Shown one piece after another: positions 8,254 through 17,358 of a stretch of 64,000 bases of DNA (positions are counted from its first letter, which is position 1; each line of letters begins with the position of its first letter). The position numbers and the translations under genes are program-made. Below the pieces are notes generated by a model. The model was not told the origin of the DNA. It searched no databases and worked only from the letters and a program-made list of their open reading frames with translations. The DNA is from Clostridia bacterium (GTDB lineage: Bacteria; Bacillota; Clostridia; Christensenellales; Aristaeellaceae): contig JAFWQA010000029.1 in assembly GCA_017509255.1 (NCBI GenBank), positions 1-64,000 on the forward strand, read 5' to 3'.

Positions 8254-10524
8254 GTGAACGTAGCGCAGCTGGCGGATCAGCTTCGGCGGGATACACAATT
8301 CATGAAGGATGTCACGCGCTGGGAGGTCATTCCCGCGCGGGAAGCCCGTACGCTGCCTTTTCCCTCCTGCCTGGACGAGCGGCTGAAGCCCGTGCTGGCC
8401 GCCAGGGGGATCCACGCGCTGTACACCCACCAGGCGCACAGTGTGGAAGCAACGGCCCGGGGCGAGGACGTGACCGTGGTCACGCCGACGGCGTCCGGCA
8501 AGACCATGTGCTATAACCTGCCCGTGCTGTCCGCGATCCTGAAGGATCCGGACGCGAGGGCGCTCTATCTTTTCCCGACCAAAGCCCTTTCCGCCGACCA
8601 GGTGCATGAGCTGTACGAGATGATCGAGGAAATGGGTGTGGACATCAAGACCTACACCTATGACGGGGATACGCCCGCGGCGGCGCGCAAGGCCGTCCGG
8701 CAGGCGGGGCATATCGTGGTCACGAACCCGGATATGCTGCATTCCGGCATCCTGCCGCATCATACCAAGTGGGTCAAGCTGTTTGAGAACCTTCGCTATA
8801 TCGTGATCGACGAGATCCACAGCTACCGCGGCGTTTTCGGCAGCAACCTGGCAAATGTGCTCCGCCGGCTGATGCGCCTGTGTGAGTTCTACGGCAGCCA
8901 TCCACAGTTCATCCTCTGCAGCGCGACCATCGCGAACCCGAAAGAGCTGGCGGAAACGCTGATCGGGCGCCCGGTCACCCTGATCGATGACAACGGCGCG
9001 CCGATGGGCGAACGCCATTTCGTGTTTTACAATCCGCCGGTGATCAACCGGCAGCTGGGCATCAGGCAGGGGAGCATCCCCGTCACCCGCGCCATTTCCG
9101 GCATGCTGCTGCGCAACGGCATCCAGACGATCACCTTTGCCCGGTCCCGGCTGACGGTGGAGGTGCTGACCCGCTACCTGAAGGACATGGTGCGTGACCC
9201 GCTGGGCAACGCGGGCCGCGTGAGGGGCTACCGCGGCGGGTATCTGCCGACGGAGCGGCGGGAGATCGAGAAGGGCCTGCGGGCCGGGCAGGTGGACGCG
9301 GTGGTGTCCACCAACGCGCTGGAGCTGGGCATCGATATCGGTGCGCTGGACGCCTGCGTGCTGTGCGGCTATCCGGGTACGATCGCCAGCGCCTGGCAGC
9401 AGGCGGGGCGCGCCGGCCGCAGAAAGGGCACCAGCATCGTGTTCTTCGTGGCGTCCAGCGCCGCCATCGATCAGTATATCGTCACGCATCCGGATTATTT
9501 TCTCCGGCAGAGCCCGGAGAATGCCCTGCTGAATCCGGACAACCTGTATATCCTGCTGAGCCACTTCAAGTGCGCCGCCTTCGAGCTGCCCTTTGAGGAC
9601 GGGGACGGCTTCGGCAACGCGCCGGCGCCGGAGGAGCTTCTCGGCTACCTGAGCGAGGAGGGCATCCTGCACCATGTGGACGGCCGGTATCACTGGTCGG
9701 CGGAGGATTTCCCCGCCAGCGAGATCTCCCTGCGGTCCGCCGCGGCGGAGAACTTTGTGATCATTGATATCACGGACCCGGCGCATCACCGCGTTGTCGG
9801 TGAAATGGACCGGTTCACCGCGCCGATGCTGCTGCACGAAAACGCCATTTATATGCATGAGGGACGTCAGTACCAGGTGGAGAAGCTGGACTTTGACGCC
9901 TGCAAGGCCTTTATCCGGGCGGTGGATACCGGCTATTATACCGACGCGGATCTGAACATCAACCTGAGCCTGCTGGATATCGAAAAGCAGGAGCCGCACT
10001 CCCGGGGCGGCATCACGGCGCTGGGCGAGATCAAGGTGACCGCACTGGTGACCATGTTCAAAAAGATCCGCTTCGATACGCATGAGACGCTGGGCTTCGG
10101 GCATGTGAGGCTGCCGGAGACAGACATGCACACCTCCTCCATGTGGTGGACGCTGCCGGAGGACCTGGCGAACGCCGTGCCGAGCGATACGCTGAAGAAC
10201 GGCATGATGGGCGTCGCGAACCTGCTGAGGATCGTGTGCCCCCTGTACCTGATGTGCGCCCCGCAGGACATCGCGGTGGTCTATCAGGTCAAGAGCCCGA
10301 TCACCGACCAGCCGACCGTGCTCCTGTACGACAACTGCCCCGGCGGCATCGGCCTGTCCCAGAAGGCTTACGGGATGAGGGACCTGCTGCTGAGCAAGGC
10401 GCTGCAGGTGGCGCAGGACTGCGGCTGCAAATACGGCTGCCCCTCCTGCGTGGGCCCGGTGGGCGAGATCGGCGAGGACGGGAAAAAGACGGCGATCTGG
10501 CTTCTGAAGGAGCTGACGAAATGA
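8254..10524 (+). CDS. mrfA: DNA repair helicase MrfA (YprA), superfamily 2
   Basis: A 756-residue ATP-dependent helicase. Residues ~50-250 hold the DEAD/DEAH core: THQAHSVEA (Q-like motif), TPTASGKT (Walker A), VIDEIHSYRG (motif II, DEIH) and CSATIANP (motif III). The helicase C domain ends in the arginine motif AWQQAGRAGRR. The C-terminal domain (DUF1998 type) carries the four-cysteine site CGCKYGCPSC. In B. subtilis MrfA works with the exonuclease MrfB in excision of mitomycin C damage independently of UvrABC. The start is the GTG at 8254 behind GGAGG. The stop overlaps the mrfB start as ATGA, so the two are translationally coupled, as in Bacillus. Confidence 0.92.
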   Translation: MNVAQLADQLRRDTQFMKDVTRWEVIPAREARTLPFPSCLDERLKPVLAARGIHALYTHQAHSVEATARGEDVTVVTPTASGKTMCYNLPVLSAILKDPDARALYLFPTKALSADQVHELYEMIEEMGVDIKTYTYDGDTPAAARKAVRQAGHIVVTNPDMLHSGILPHHTKWVKLFENLRYIVIDEIHSYRGVFGSNLANVLRRLMRLCEFYGSHPQFILCSATIANPKELAETLIGRPVTLIDDNGAPMGERHFVFYNPPVINRQLGIRQGSIPVTRAISGMLLRNGIQTITFARSRLTVEVLTRYLKDMVRDPLGNAGRVRGYRGGYLPTERREIEKGLRAGQVDAVVSTNALELGIDIGALDACVLCGYPGTIASAWQQAGRAGRRKGTSIVFFVASSAAIDQYIVTHPDYFLRQSPENALLNPDNLYILLSHFKCAAFELPFEDGDGFGNAPAPEELLGYLSEEGILHHVDGRYHWSAEDFPASEISLRSAAAENFVIIDITDPAHHRVVGEMDRFTAPMLLHENAIYMHEGRQYQVEKLDFDACKAFIRAVDTGYYTDADLNINLSLLDIEKQEPHSRGGITALGEIKVTALVTMFKKIRFDTHETLGFGHVRLPETDMHTSSMWWTLPEDLANAVPSDTLKNGMMGVANLLRIVCPLYLMCAPQDIAVVYQVKSPITDQPTVLLYDNCPGGIGLSQKAYGMRDLLLSKALQVAQDCGCKYGCPSCVGPVGEIGEDGKKTAIWLLKELTK

Positions 10525-11663
10525 ATCTGCGGGACAAGCTCCGCGCCGTGGGCGGGAGCTCCGGAAAACAGCAGAATGAACAGCGGCAGGCCACAACGGA
10601 CTGCCGCCATTTTGCCGTGTACCGGGACGCGGAGGAGTTCCCGGGAGCGTCGGAGGTGACCCGGGACACCCTGGCCATGATGACCGGGGCGGAGCTGCCG
10701 GAAAACTTTGATCCGAAAAGGATCCTGTATCTGGATACGGAAACGACCGGGCTGGGCGGCAGCGGCACCGTCGCCTTCCTGGTCGGCATGGGCTTTCTGA
10801 CGGACAGCGGCTTTGAGGTGCATCAGTTCCTGATGCGCGACTATCCGGAGGAACCGTACCTGCTGCGTCATGTGGCCGGCGGCCTGGGGAAGTTCGACGT
10901 GCTGTGCACCTTCAACGGCGCCACCTTTGACGTGCCGCTGCTGGAGACCCGTTTCCTGATGAACCGCATGGACCGCTCCTGCCTGGACCTTCCGCACATC
11001 GACCTGCTGCAGCTGTGCAGGCGGCTCTGGAGGCTGCGCCTCGGCCGGTGCAACCTGGGCCGGCTGGAGGAGATCATCCTGGGCAGGCCGCGCGTGGACG
11101 ACCTGCCGGGAAGCGAGGTGCCCCAGCGCTACTTTACCTATCTGAAAACAAGGCAGGACTCCCTGCTGGAGGACGTGCTCGCGCATAACGCGCAGGATAT
11201 CGCCAGCCTCTGCGTGCTGCTGACGCATATGTCGGAAATGTATCTCCATCCGGAAAGGATCCGCTTCAGCGAGGACGTCTACTCCATGGGCAGGGCGCTG
11301 GAAAAGCGGCAGTATACGGAGCGCGCGCGCCTCTGCTACCGCCTGGCCCGGCCGGGCAGGATGGGGGACGCGGCGGGAGAGGCGCTGGCCCACAGCTACC
11401 GGCGGGCCGGAGAGCGGGAGGAAGCCGCGGCTGTCTGGCGGGAAATGATCGAACAGCGGCGGGGCGGGGTCAAACCCTATGTGGAGCTGGCCAAGTACCA
11501 TGAGCACATCCGGCGGGATATTCCTGCCGCGCTGGAGCTGACGGAAAAGGCGCTGGCCCTGCTGAGCGAGATCACGCTCCGGGAGGATGTTACTGTACAG
11601 GAAACCAAAAATGAGGTACAATACCGCTATCAACGCTTGAAACGCAAGCTGAAGGAGCTGTAA
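10521..11663 (+). CDS. mrfB: 3'-5' exonuclease MrfB (YprB), DEDDh type with C-terminal repeats
   Basis: A 380-residue partner of MrfA. The RNase H-like fold shows the four acidic positions and the histidine of DEDDh nucleases: Asp and Glu in YLDTETTGL, Asp in FNGATFDVPLL, and His and Asp in LAHNAQDIASL. The last ~120 residues are helical and TPR-like. The frame is open 126 codons upstream inside mrfA, but the true start is the ATG at 10521, which overlaps the mrfA stop. The family processes DNA at mitomycin C-damaged sites after MrfA opens the helix. Both partners look intact, so the system should be functional. Confidence 0.9.
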   Translation: MNLRDKLRAVGGSSGKQQNEQRQATTDCRHFAVYRDAEEFPGASEVTRDTLAMMTGAELPENFDPKRILYLDTETTGLGGSGTVAFLVGMGFLTDSGFEVHQFLMRDYPEEPYLLRHVAGGLGKFDVLCTFNGATFDVPLLETRFLMNRMDRSCLDLPHIDLLQLCRRLWRLRLGRCNLGRLEEIILGRPRVDDLPGSEVPQRYFTYLKTRQDSLLEDVLAHNAQDIASLCVLLTHMSEMYLHPERIRFSEDVYSMGRALEKRQYTERARLCYRLARPGRMGDAAGEALAHSYRRAGEREEAAAVWREMIEQRRGGVKPYVELAKYHEHIRRDIPAALELTEKALALLSEITLREDVTVQETKNEVQYRYQRLKRKLKEL

Positions 11664-11666
11664 TTC

Positions 11667-12515
11667 ATGGGACTGATGACATCGTTCAAGGCAAACAAGG
11701 CGCACCGTCTCCAGCAGAACGGAAAGATACAGGAGGCGATCAGCCTTTACGAGGAGTGCTTCAGCGAGGGACTGAATGAAGCGCGCTACGTCCTGTCATA
11801 TGCCGTGCTGATCATCCGGGACGGGCAGTATCAGAAGGCGAAGGATTTTCTGGTCAAGCATCAGAAGGCGCCGGGCATGACGGGCGATTACAGACAGAGG
11901 CTGATCGTGGATTACGCGGTCTGCTGCTTCCGGTTGGGAGAGGTGGACAAGGGCATTGCCAAGATGGAGGAGCTGCAGCGCAAGGGCGTTTCCGGCGCGA
12001 TCTATCAGACGCTCGGTTATCTGTATGTGGAGAAGTACGATCTGGCGAACAAGCCGGACTTTGCCGCTGCCGCCGCGGAAGCGGAGGCGGCCGTGACGGA
12101 GACCGCTCCGGAAACGGAGCCGGCTGCCGCGGAGGAAGACGCCGGAAGCGCGGCTCCCGCCCTGACTCCGGAGGAGCAGTGGCAGGCCGGCGCGCAGAAA
12201 GCGCTGGAATACAACCAGGCGGCGGTGGAGTACGATGACGAGGATCCGATCTGCCTGGACAATCTGGCCCAGACCTGGTACCGCGTGATGGGGGATAAGG
12301 AGCAGGCGAAGCCCTGGTTCGAGAAAGCCCTCGCGGTCAAGGACAACCAGATCGACACGCTGTATTTCCTGAGCCGCTACGATCTGGAGAACGGAGACCG
12401 CGCGGCGGCGCTGGAAAAGCTGGAAAAGGCGGCTGAAGGCCGTTTCTCCCCGCTGAATTACTGCACCCGGGACAATATTCTCGCGGAGATCGCCGCGCTG
12501 AAGGGAGAGGCCTGA
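11667..12515 (+). CDS. Tetratricopeptide-repeat protein of unknown role
   Basis: A 282-residue, soluble, helical protein with TPR-like repeats: KAHRLQQNGKIQEAISLYEE near residue 10, then ALEYNQAAVEYDDEDPICLD and KPWFEKALAVKDNQIDTLYF in the C-terminal half. Between residues ~130 and 170 lies an Ala/Glu/Thr-rich low-complexity linker. There is no signal peptide. It starts three bases after mrfB with its ribosome site (AAGGAG) inside the mrfB end, and ends one base before lepB, so it belongs to this operon. Whether it serves DNA repair or protein export cannot be told. Confidence 0.75.
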   Translation: MGLMTSFKANKAHRLQQNGKIQEAISLYEECFSEGLNEARYVLSYAVLIIRDGQYQKAKDFLVKHQKAPGMTGDYRQRLIVDYAVCCFRLGEVDKGIAKMEELQRKGVSGAIYQTLGYLYVEKYDLANKPDFAAAAAEAEAAVTETAPETEPAAAEEDAGSAAPALTPEEQWQAGAQKALEYNQAAVEYDDEDPICLDNLAQTWYRVMGDKEQAKPWFEKALAVKDNQIDTLYFLSRYDLENGDRAAALEKLEKAAEGRFSPLNYCTRDNILAEIAALKGEA

Positions 12516-12516
12516 G

Positions 12517-13215
12517 ATGCCCGGGGATTTTGAAGCATATCAGAGCGCCGGCTCCGACGGGCCGACCGCGGTGCTGAAGAAGAAGAAAGAGAAGGTCAAA
12601 AAGCCTTTGTGGAAGGAAATTCTCGAGTGGGTGCTGACCATCGTGATCGCCGTGGCGGCCGCGCTGGTGATCCGTTCCTTTATCTTTGAGCCCGTGAAGG
12701 TGGACGGGCATTCCATGGACGATACCCTTTCCGACGGCGAGATCATGCTGGTGTCCAAGTATGACTACGGCTCCGTATGGCTGACCTTTCCCTGGCAGGA
12801 TGACGGAGAGAAGGAGACCGCGACGCGCTTTGCCGTGGGCACCAAAGAACCGGAGCGGTTTGACGTGGTGATCTGCCGGTATCCGGGCCGGGGCGACACG
12901 AACTTTGTGAAGCGGATCGTGGGGATCCCCGGGGACGAGCTGTACATTGAGGACGGCTACCTGTATGTGAACGGGGAAAAGCAGCCGGAGGAATACGTGA
13001 GCGACGGATACCGCGTGCGGGGCGGCAGCAACGGCTGGAGCTTCTGCAGCGCGGAGGAGCCCTACAAGGTGCCGGAGAGGCATTATTTCGTGATGGGTGA
13101 CCACCGCAACAACTCCAACGACAGCCGCGCGCACGGAGCGATCGAACGGGAAATGATCGTTGGGCACGTGCGCCGGGTCGTCTTCCCCTTCGGCGGGTGG
13201 AGAGGAATCCGGTGA
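12517..13215 (+). CDS. lepB: Signal peptidase I
   Basis: A 232-residue type I signal peptidase that removes signal peptides at the outer face of the membrane. A basic N-terminus (KKKKEKVKK) precedes one membrane helix (ILEWVLTIVIAVAAALVI). Catalytic Ser66 lies in GHSMDDTL and catalytic Lys132 in FVKRIVGIPGD. The family box GDHRNNSNDSR comes near the C-terminus. It is the last gene of the mrfAB-TPR-lepB operon; the ribosome site GGGAGAGG overlaps the end of the TPR gene. A strong terminator follows. Its targets here would include the two sugar-binding proteins with type I signal peptides. Confidence 0.93.
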   Translation: MPGDFEAYQSAGSDGPTAVLKKKKEKVKKPLWKEILEWVLTIVIAVAAALVIRSFIFEPVKVDGHSMDDTLSDGEIMLVSKYDYGSVWLTFPWQDDGEKETATRFAVGTKEPERFDVVICRYPGRGDTNFVKRIVGIPGDELYIEDGYLYVNGEKQPEEYVSDGYRVRGGSNGWSFCSAEEPYKVPERHYFVMGDHRNNSNDSRAHGAIEREMIVGHVRRVVFPFGGWRGIR

Positions 13216-13229
13216 ACCAAAAGCAGATA

Positions 13230-13259
13230 CAGCCTGCCGCTGAGGCAGGCTGTTTTTTT
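13230..13259 (+). terminator. Intrinsic terminator after lepB
   Basis: Stem CAGCCTGCC / GGCAGGCTG (nine pairs) with loop GCTGA, followed by seven T. Confidence 0.9.
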
Positions 13260-13290
13260 GTGCCCGTTTCCGGGGGAGGCATGCGGGAGC

Positions 13291-13962
13291 TTACAGCGAG
13301 ACTTCCTGCGCGGGGAAGGGGAGCACCGCGATCTCCAGATTTCCGTTGAGCGTCCGCAGCTCGTCGATGAAGGCTTTTTCCTCCAGCCGGTTTTTCATCC
13401 GGATCCGGAAGGAGAGGCGGAACATGGAGCCCATCCCGGTGGTTTTGACGCCGACGCTTTCCGCGCAGTTCAGATACCGGCCGAAGGTCCCGTCGAACGC
13501 GCCGACGTAGTTCAGGGATTCCGGGATGGTAATGTTCAGCAGACGGTATTCGCCGGTGGAGGAATGATCGAACAGCGCCGTGGAGGACAGGAGCAGGAAC
13601 ACGGCGCCGAGGCAGAGCAGGATCAGCGCGCCGTAGGCCAGATATCCCAGCCCGAAAGCGACGCCCGCGCCCATGGCGATCAGCAGGGCCGCGATCTCAT
13701 CCGCGCTGCCCTGGGCGGACCGGAAACGGGTCAGGGCGAAAACGCCTCCGAAAGCGACGCCCGCGCCGATATTGCCGCTGACAAAGGTCAGCACGGTGCC
13801 GACGGTGAAGGGAATGACCGAGGTGACGATGAAGAAGCGGCGGCTGGCCTGCACGCGGAAAGACATCAGCCAGGAATAGATCACTCCGGAAAGGAGCGCG
13901 GCCAGCATCATGAGAAAGAACTGAGCGGGCGTGACGGAGGAAGAATAGACGGATTCAAACAT
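13291..13962 (-). CDS. DUF4956-family membrane protein
   Basis: A 223-residue protein. Four hydrophobic stretches in residues 15-125 (for example FFLMMLAALLSGVIYSWLM) are predicted to cross the membrane. A soluble C-terminal domain (~130-223) has alternating strand/helix character. The conserved segment AFGGVFALTRFRSAQGSADE between helices is typical of DUF4956. The biochemical role is unknown. DUF4956 genes commonly sit beside genes for VTC-type polyphosphate polymerase domains, as here, where it starts 35 bases after the VTC gene on the same strand. The pair may assemble or export a polyanion, but that is inference. Confidence 0.8.
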   Translation of the reverse strand: MFESVYSSSVTPAQFFLMMLAALLSGVIYSWLMSFRVQASRRFFIVTSVIPFTVGTVLTFVSGNIGAGVAFGGVFALTRFRSAQGSADEIAALLIAMGAGVAFGLGYLAYGALILLCLGAVFLLLSSTALFDHSSTGEYRLLNITIPESLNYVGAFDGTFGRYLNCAESVGVKTTGMGSMFRLSFRIRMKNRLEEKAFIDELRTLNGNLEIAVLPFPAQEVSL

Positions 13963-13997
13963 GAGGGGGAACCTCCCTTTCTTAATGCGGCGGAATA

Positions 13998-14726
13998 TCA
14001 GCCGGCGATCCGGACGGCGTCCAGCTGCCGGCGGAACGCCTCACCGTATTTGGAGAAGGTGCTTTTATAGATGCGGCCTTCATCCAGGATCCCGGAAAGC
14101 CAGAGCGGCATGGCGTCCTGGACCTTGATCTCCAGGATCGCGCAGCCCGGCGGCTGGAGCGGTATGCCGTCCATGGGACCGGTCAGGCGCAGGTCTTCAG
14201 TGCGGTAGCGGGGATGAAAGTCCACGGTCAGGCGGAGATCGCCCTCCGGCTCGAAGTACGCTTCCCGGTCATAAAGGATCAGGCAGGCCGGGAACAGCTT
14301 TCCGTAAAAGTCCCGGAAACGGTCCAGCTCCCGGCTGATCTGCCCGTCCCCGAAGACGCCCCGCTCCCCGGAAAGAAAGCGCTCCACGTCGGGAATCACG
14401 GTCTGCACGCGGCGCTTGTAGACAACGTCATGCGCCTTGCGCTTCAGCTCCAGGAAAACCGGGGAGCTCTCCGCGGCCGGGCCGTAGGACCGGAGACGAA
14501 TCTTTTCCTTGAAGGCGGGCTTGTCCATGGAAGCCCGGATCAGCCTGCTGTCCGGCGTGTCGTAATACAGGGAGGCAATGGTGGTCCTGCCGTACTGATC
14601 CAGAAGCATATGTCCCCGCAGGGAACGGATCAGATAAGCGGTCTGCGGGCCGCTGAGCAGATATTTCAGTTCACAGCGTTTCATCACATTGATCGTTTCA
14701 CTCAACCTGAACACCTCTTTCCGCAT
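13998..14726 (-). CDS. VTC-domain protein (polyphosphate polymerase-like)
   Basis: A 242-residue protein of the CYTH/triphosphate-tunnel fold. Basic and acidic tunnel residues alternate along the strands: MKRCELKYLL, FKEKIRLRSYG, VFLELKRKAHD, VYKRRVQ and CAILEIKVQD. Yeast Vtc4 uses this domain to make polyphosphate from ATP; many bacterial copies are annotated as polyphosphate polymerase domains without proof. There is no membrane segment, so the DUF4956 protein downstream would supply the membrane part. The ATG at 14726 has its nearest AGGAG 13 bases away. An alternative TTG six codons later has AGAGG eight bases upstream, so the start is uncertain by a few residues. Confidence 0.82.
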   Translation of the reverse strand: MRKEVFRLSETINVMKRCELKYLLSGPQTAYLIRSLRGHMLLDQYGRTTIASLYYDTPDSRLIRASMDKPAFKEKIRLRSYGPAAESSPVFLELKRKAHDVVYKRRVQTVIPDVERFLSGERGVFGDGQISRELDRFRDFYGKLFPACLILYDREAYFEPEGDLRLTVDFHPRYRTEDLRLTGPMDGIPLQPPGCAILEIKVQDAMPLWLSGILDEGRIYKSTFSKYGEAFRRQLDAVRIAG

Positions 14727-14802
14727 CGGAGGGAGCGCGCTCCTTCCGTTTGCGGGGCCAGTTTAGCAGGAGAACCTTAAATAAAACTAAAGCGTCGGAA
14801 AG

Positions 14803-14829
14803 AAAAAAAGGCCGGCCTTGCGGCCGGCC
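14803..14829 (-). terminator. Intrinsic terminator of the sugar-binding protein gene
   Basis: Minus strand: GGCCGGCC, loop GCAA, GGCCGGCC, then seven T. It lies just past the stop at 14852. Confidence 0.9.
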
Positions 14830-14851
14830 GGGGAAAAACGGTTATACAGGC

Positions 14852-16384
14852 TTACAGGCCCATGTAGCGGTTGTAGGCATCCTGGTAAACCTTCAGCACT
14901 TCGGGAAGACCCATGCCGTTGACCTGCTCCACAAAGGCGTCGAAGCCATCCAGAGACTCGCGGCCCATGATGAACTTGTCGAGGGTCTCGTTGACGTAGG
15001 TCTCGATATCGGTGTACTTCTCGTTGATGATATCCCGCTCCTCATCCGTGAAGGCCAGGGTCGGGAAGGCGGGGCCGATATGCCCTTCCTGCTCATACAG
15101 GTCGCGGGTGCGGTTGACCTCGTCGGAAACGAAGGCGCGCTCATAACGGGCATCCTGCAGCAGGGTCAGCATGCTCTGGATGCCGTACTGGCGCAGCGCG
15201 TCCTGGGCGCTCAGGCCATCGGGGTTGTGCATGATCAGTTCGGTGTAGTACAGATTGCCGTTCTCATCCACGTCGTAGTGCTCGCCCTTGACGCCGAAGT
15301 TGAGAAGGAGCATGCCTTCCTCGCTGTACAGATAGTCGAACAGCTTCATGGCAGCCTTGACCTGCTCCTCGCTGGCGCCGACGTAGATCGCGGCGTTCCA
15401 GTCCTCGTCCACGGTGATGGGCTGCAGCTGGTCGCGGGTCTGCGCGATGCCGGTGGGGCCGGCCATGGGCGCGGTGCCGACGATGTGCACGGGGCTGTCC
15501 GTATCCTTGAACAGGTTGCCCACGTTGTCGATGTAGGCGCTCCAGTCATAGCTCATGAAGACCTGCTCGTTGGTCCAGCGGCTGTACCAGTCCTGCTTGC
15601 TCAGGGTCAGGTATTCGCTGTCGATCAGGCCGGCTTCGTAGCACTTGTTCAGCCAGGCGAGGGCGTCCTTCATGCGGGCGTCCACAGCGCCGAACTTGAC
15701 CACGTCGTCCTCGGCGAAGAAGGTTTCCTCAATGCCCCAGCTGTTGACGAAGGGCATCAGGTTGGCGCGGTTGTTGGAGCCCTGCTTCCGGACGGAGAAG
15801 GGGATCTCGTCCGCTTCGCCGTTTCCGTTCGGGTCGCCCTGCTTGATGGCGAGGAAGGTTTCATACAGCTCTTCCATGGTTGTCGGAGCCTTCAGCTGCA
15901 GCTTATCCAGCCAGTCCTGACGGTAGAACCAGAGCTTGCCGCAGGTGATGGCGGTGCGCTGGCCGATAAAGCGGATATGGCCTTCGCTGTCACTGACATA
16001 GCGGCGGATGACCGGGTCGGAGTATACCTTCCAGAGGTTGGGGGTATCGGTCTCGTTGATGTAGTCATCCAGGATCATCCATGCTTCCTTGTACTGCAGA
16101 AGCTTGTTGGCCTTGTACTGCACGATGGTCGGGATGCTGGCAGGGTCGGACATCAGCAGGCCGTACTTTTCGTCCAGGCTTTCCGTCGGGGCGCTCTGTA
16201 CGTCGATTTTGATGCCCAGGATATCCTGCAGCATGTTGATGGTCATCAGGCCGTTGCGCATGGGCATGTTTTCACGGTCGGACGCCCAGATGGAGATTGT
16301 CACCGGATCGTCGGCCGATGCGAACGCGAGGGGCATCAGCGACAGAGCCAGGACGAGGCAGAGGATTCGAACCAGTTTTTTCAT
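14852..16384 (-). CDS. Extracellular sugar-binding protein of a CUT1/LplA-type ABC transporter
   Basis: A 510-residue solute-binding protein. Residues 1-24 are a signal peptide ending in the type I site AFASADD. There is no lipobox cysteine, so unlike most Gram-positive binding proteins it would be released or held by other means. The mature part has the SBP_bac fold (ISIWASDREN at the start; LWFYRQDWLDKL and DPNGNGEADEIPF, typical of LplA-like proteins). It is the last gene of an operon with two permeases upstream. Two xylanolytic enzyme genes follow on the chromosome, so xylo-oligosaccharides or aldouronates are the likely ligands; this is inferred from context only. Confidence 0.9.
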   Translation of the reverse strand: MKKLVRILCLVLALSLMPLAFASADDPVTISIWASDRENMPMRNGLMTINMLQDILGIKIDVQSAPTESLDEKYGLLMSDPASIPTIVQYKANKLLQYKEAWMILDDYINETDTPNLWKVYSDPVIRRYVSDSEGHIRFIGQRTAITCGKLWFYRQDWLDKLQLKAPTTMEELYETFLAIKQGDPNGNGEADEIPFSVRKQGSNNRANLMPFVNSWGIEETFFAEDDVVKFGAVDARMKDALAWLNKCYEAGLIDSEYLTLSKQDWYSRWTNEQVFMSYDWSAYIDNVGNLFKDTDSPVHIVGTAPMAGPTGIAQTRDQLQPITVDEDWNAAIYVGASEEQVKAAMKLFDYLYSEEGMLLLNFGVKGEHYDVDENGNLYYTELIMHNPDGLSAQDALRQYGIQSMLTLLQDARYERAFVSDEVNRTRDLYEQEGHIGPAFPTLAFTDEERDIINEKYTDIETYVNETLDKFIMGRESLDGFDAFVEQVNGMGLPEVLKVYQDAYNRYMGL

Positions 16385-16435
16385 AGGGACCCATCCTTTC
16401 TTTTATAATATCCGCTGTCTGCGGATAAAATCGGT

Positions 16436-17344
16436 TTATTCCTTCACGGAGCCGATCATCACGCCCTTGACGAAGTAGCGCTGGATGAAGGGGTAGACGC
16501 ACAGCATGGGCAGCATGGCCACCACGATGGTGGCGTACTTGATGCCCTCGGCCATATTGGATTCCGCGGAGGAGGAAGCGTTTTCCACGATCTCGTTCTG
16601 CAGCACCACCTGGCGGAGAATGATCTGCAGGGGATAGAGCTCCGGCTTGTTCAGGTAGAGCACGGCGCTGAAATAGCTGTTCCAGTGGGATACGGCGTAG
16701 AACATGCCGATGGTCATCAGGCTGGCCATGGACAGGGGCAGTACGATCTTGATCAGGATGCCGAAATCGTTGCAGCCGTCCAGCTCCGCCGCCTCCACCA
16801 GGCTGACGGGAATGCCCATGAAGAAGGTGCGCATCAGGATCATGTTGTAGGTGCTGACGGCGCCGGGGATCAGCATGGCCCACATCGTGTTGAGCATTTT
16901 CAGCTCTTTGACGATCAGGAAGGTGGGGATCATGCCTCCGGAAAAGAACATGGTAAAGGTGCACATCAGCGTCAGGAACCTGCGTCCGGGCAGCTTCCTC
17001 TGGCACAGCGCCCAGGCGCCCGCCGTGGTAAGCAGCAGGTTGATGGCCGTGCCCAGGACCGTGTAGAGGATCGTGTTGCGGTAGCTGGTCAGCAGCTGCG
17101 GATAGCGGAACACCTTGGCATAGGCCAGCACGTGCGTCCGCACGGGCCAGAGAACAACCTCGCCCTTGAGGATGGCGGTTTCCTCGGACAGGGAGGCGGC
17201 GATCACGTACAGCACCGGATAGAGCATGACGGCGCTGATCAGCAGCAGGATCAGCACGTTGATCTTCAGGAACAGCCTGCGGGAGAAGGATTCCCGGATC
17301 CGGTTTCTTTGTACAGGCAGCTTTGCCTTCGATACGGTACTCAT
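16436..17344 (-). CDS. CUT1 sugar ABC transporter permease (YtcP/MalG-like)
   Basis: A 302-residue inner permease with about six membrane helices. The first is VLILLLISAVMLYPVLYVIA. The EAA-like coupling loop reads VEAAELDGCNDFGILIKIVL and contacts the ATPase. The C-terminus QRYFVKGVMIGSVKE is typical of the YtcP group. The ATG at 17344 follows GGAGGG by eight bases; the frame extends seven codons upstream without a better site. It lies between the LplB-like permease and the binding protein. No ATPase gene is present in the locus, so a shared MsmX-type ATPase elsewhere is expected. Confidence 0.9.
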   Translation of the reverse strand: MSTVSKAKLPVQRNRIRESFSRRLFLKINVLILLLISAVMLYPVLYVIAASLSEETAILKGEVVLWPVRTHVLAYAKVFRYPQLLTSYRNTILYTVLGTAINLLLTTAGAWALCQRKLPGRRFLTLMCTFTMFFSGGMIPTFLIVKELKMLNTMWAMLIPGAVSTYNMILMRTFFMGIPVSLVEAAELDGCNDFGILIKIVLPLSMASLMTIGMFYAVSHWNSYFSAVLYLNKPELYPLQIILRQVVLQNEIVENASSSAESNMAEGIKYATIVVAMLPMLCVYPFIQRYFVKGVMIGSVKE

Positions 17345-17358
17345 TCTTTCTCCCTCCT

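Noticed and set aside
10143..10520. 126-codon N-terminal extension of mrfB
   Set aside because: It overlaps mrfA's conserved C-terminal domain in another frame; ATGA coupling at 10521 is the natural start.
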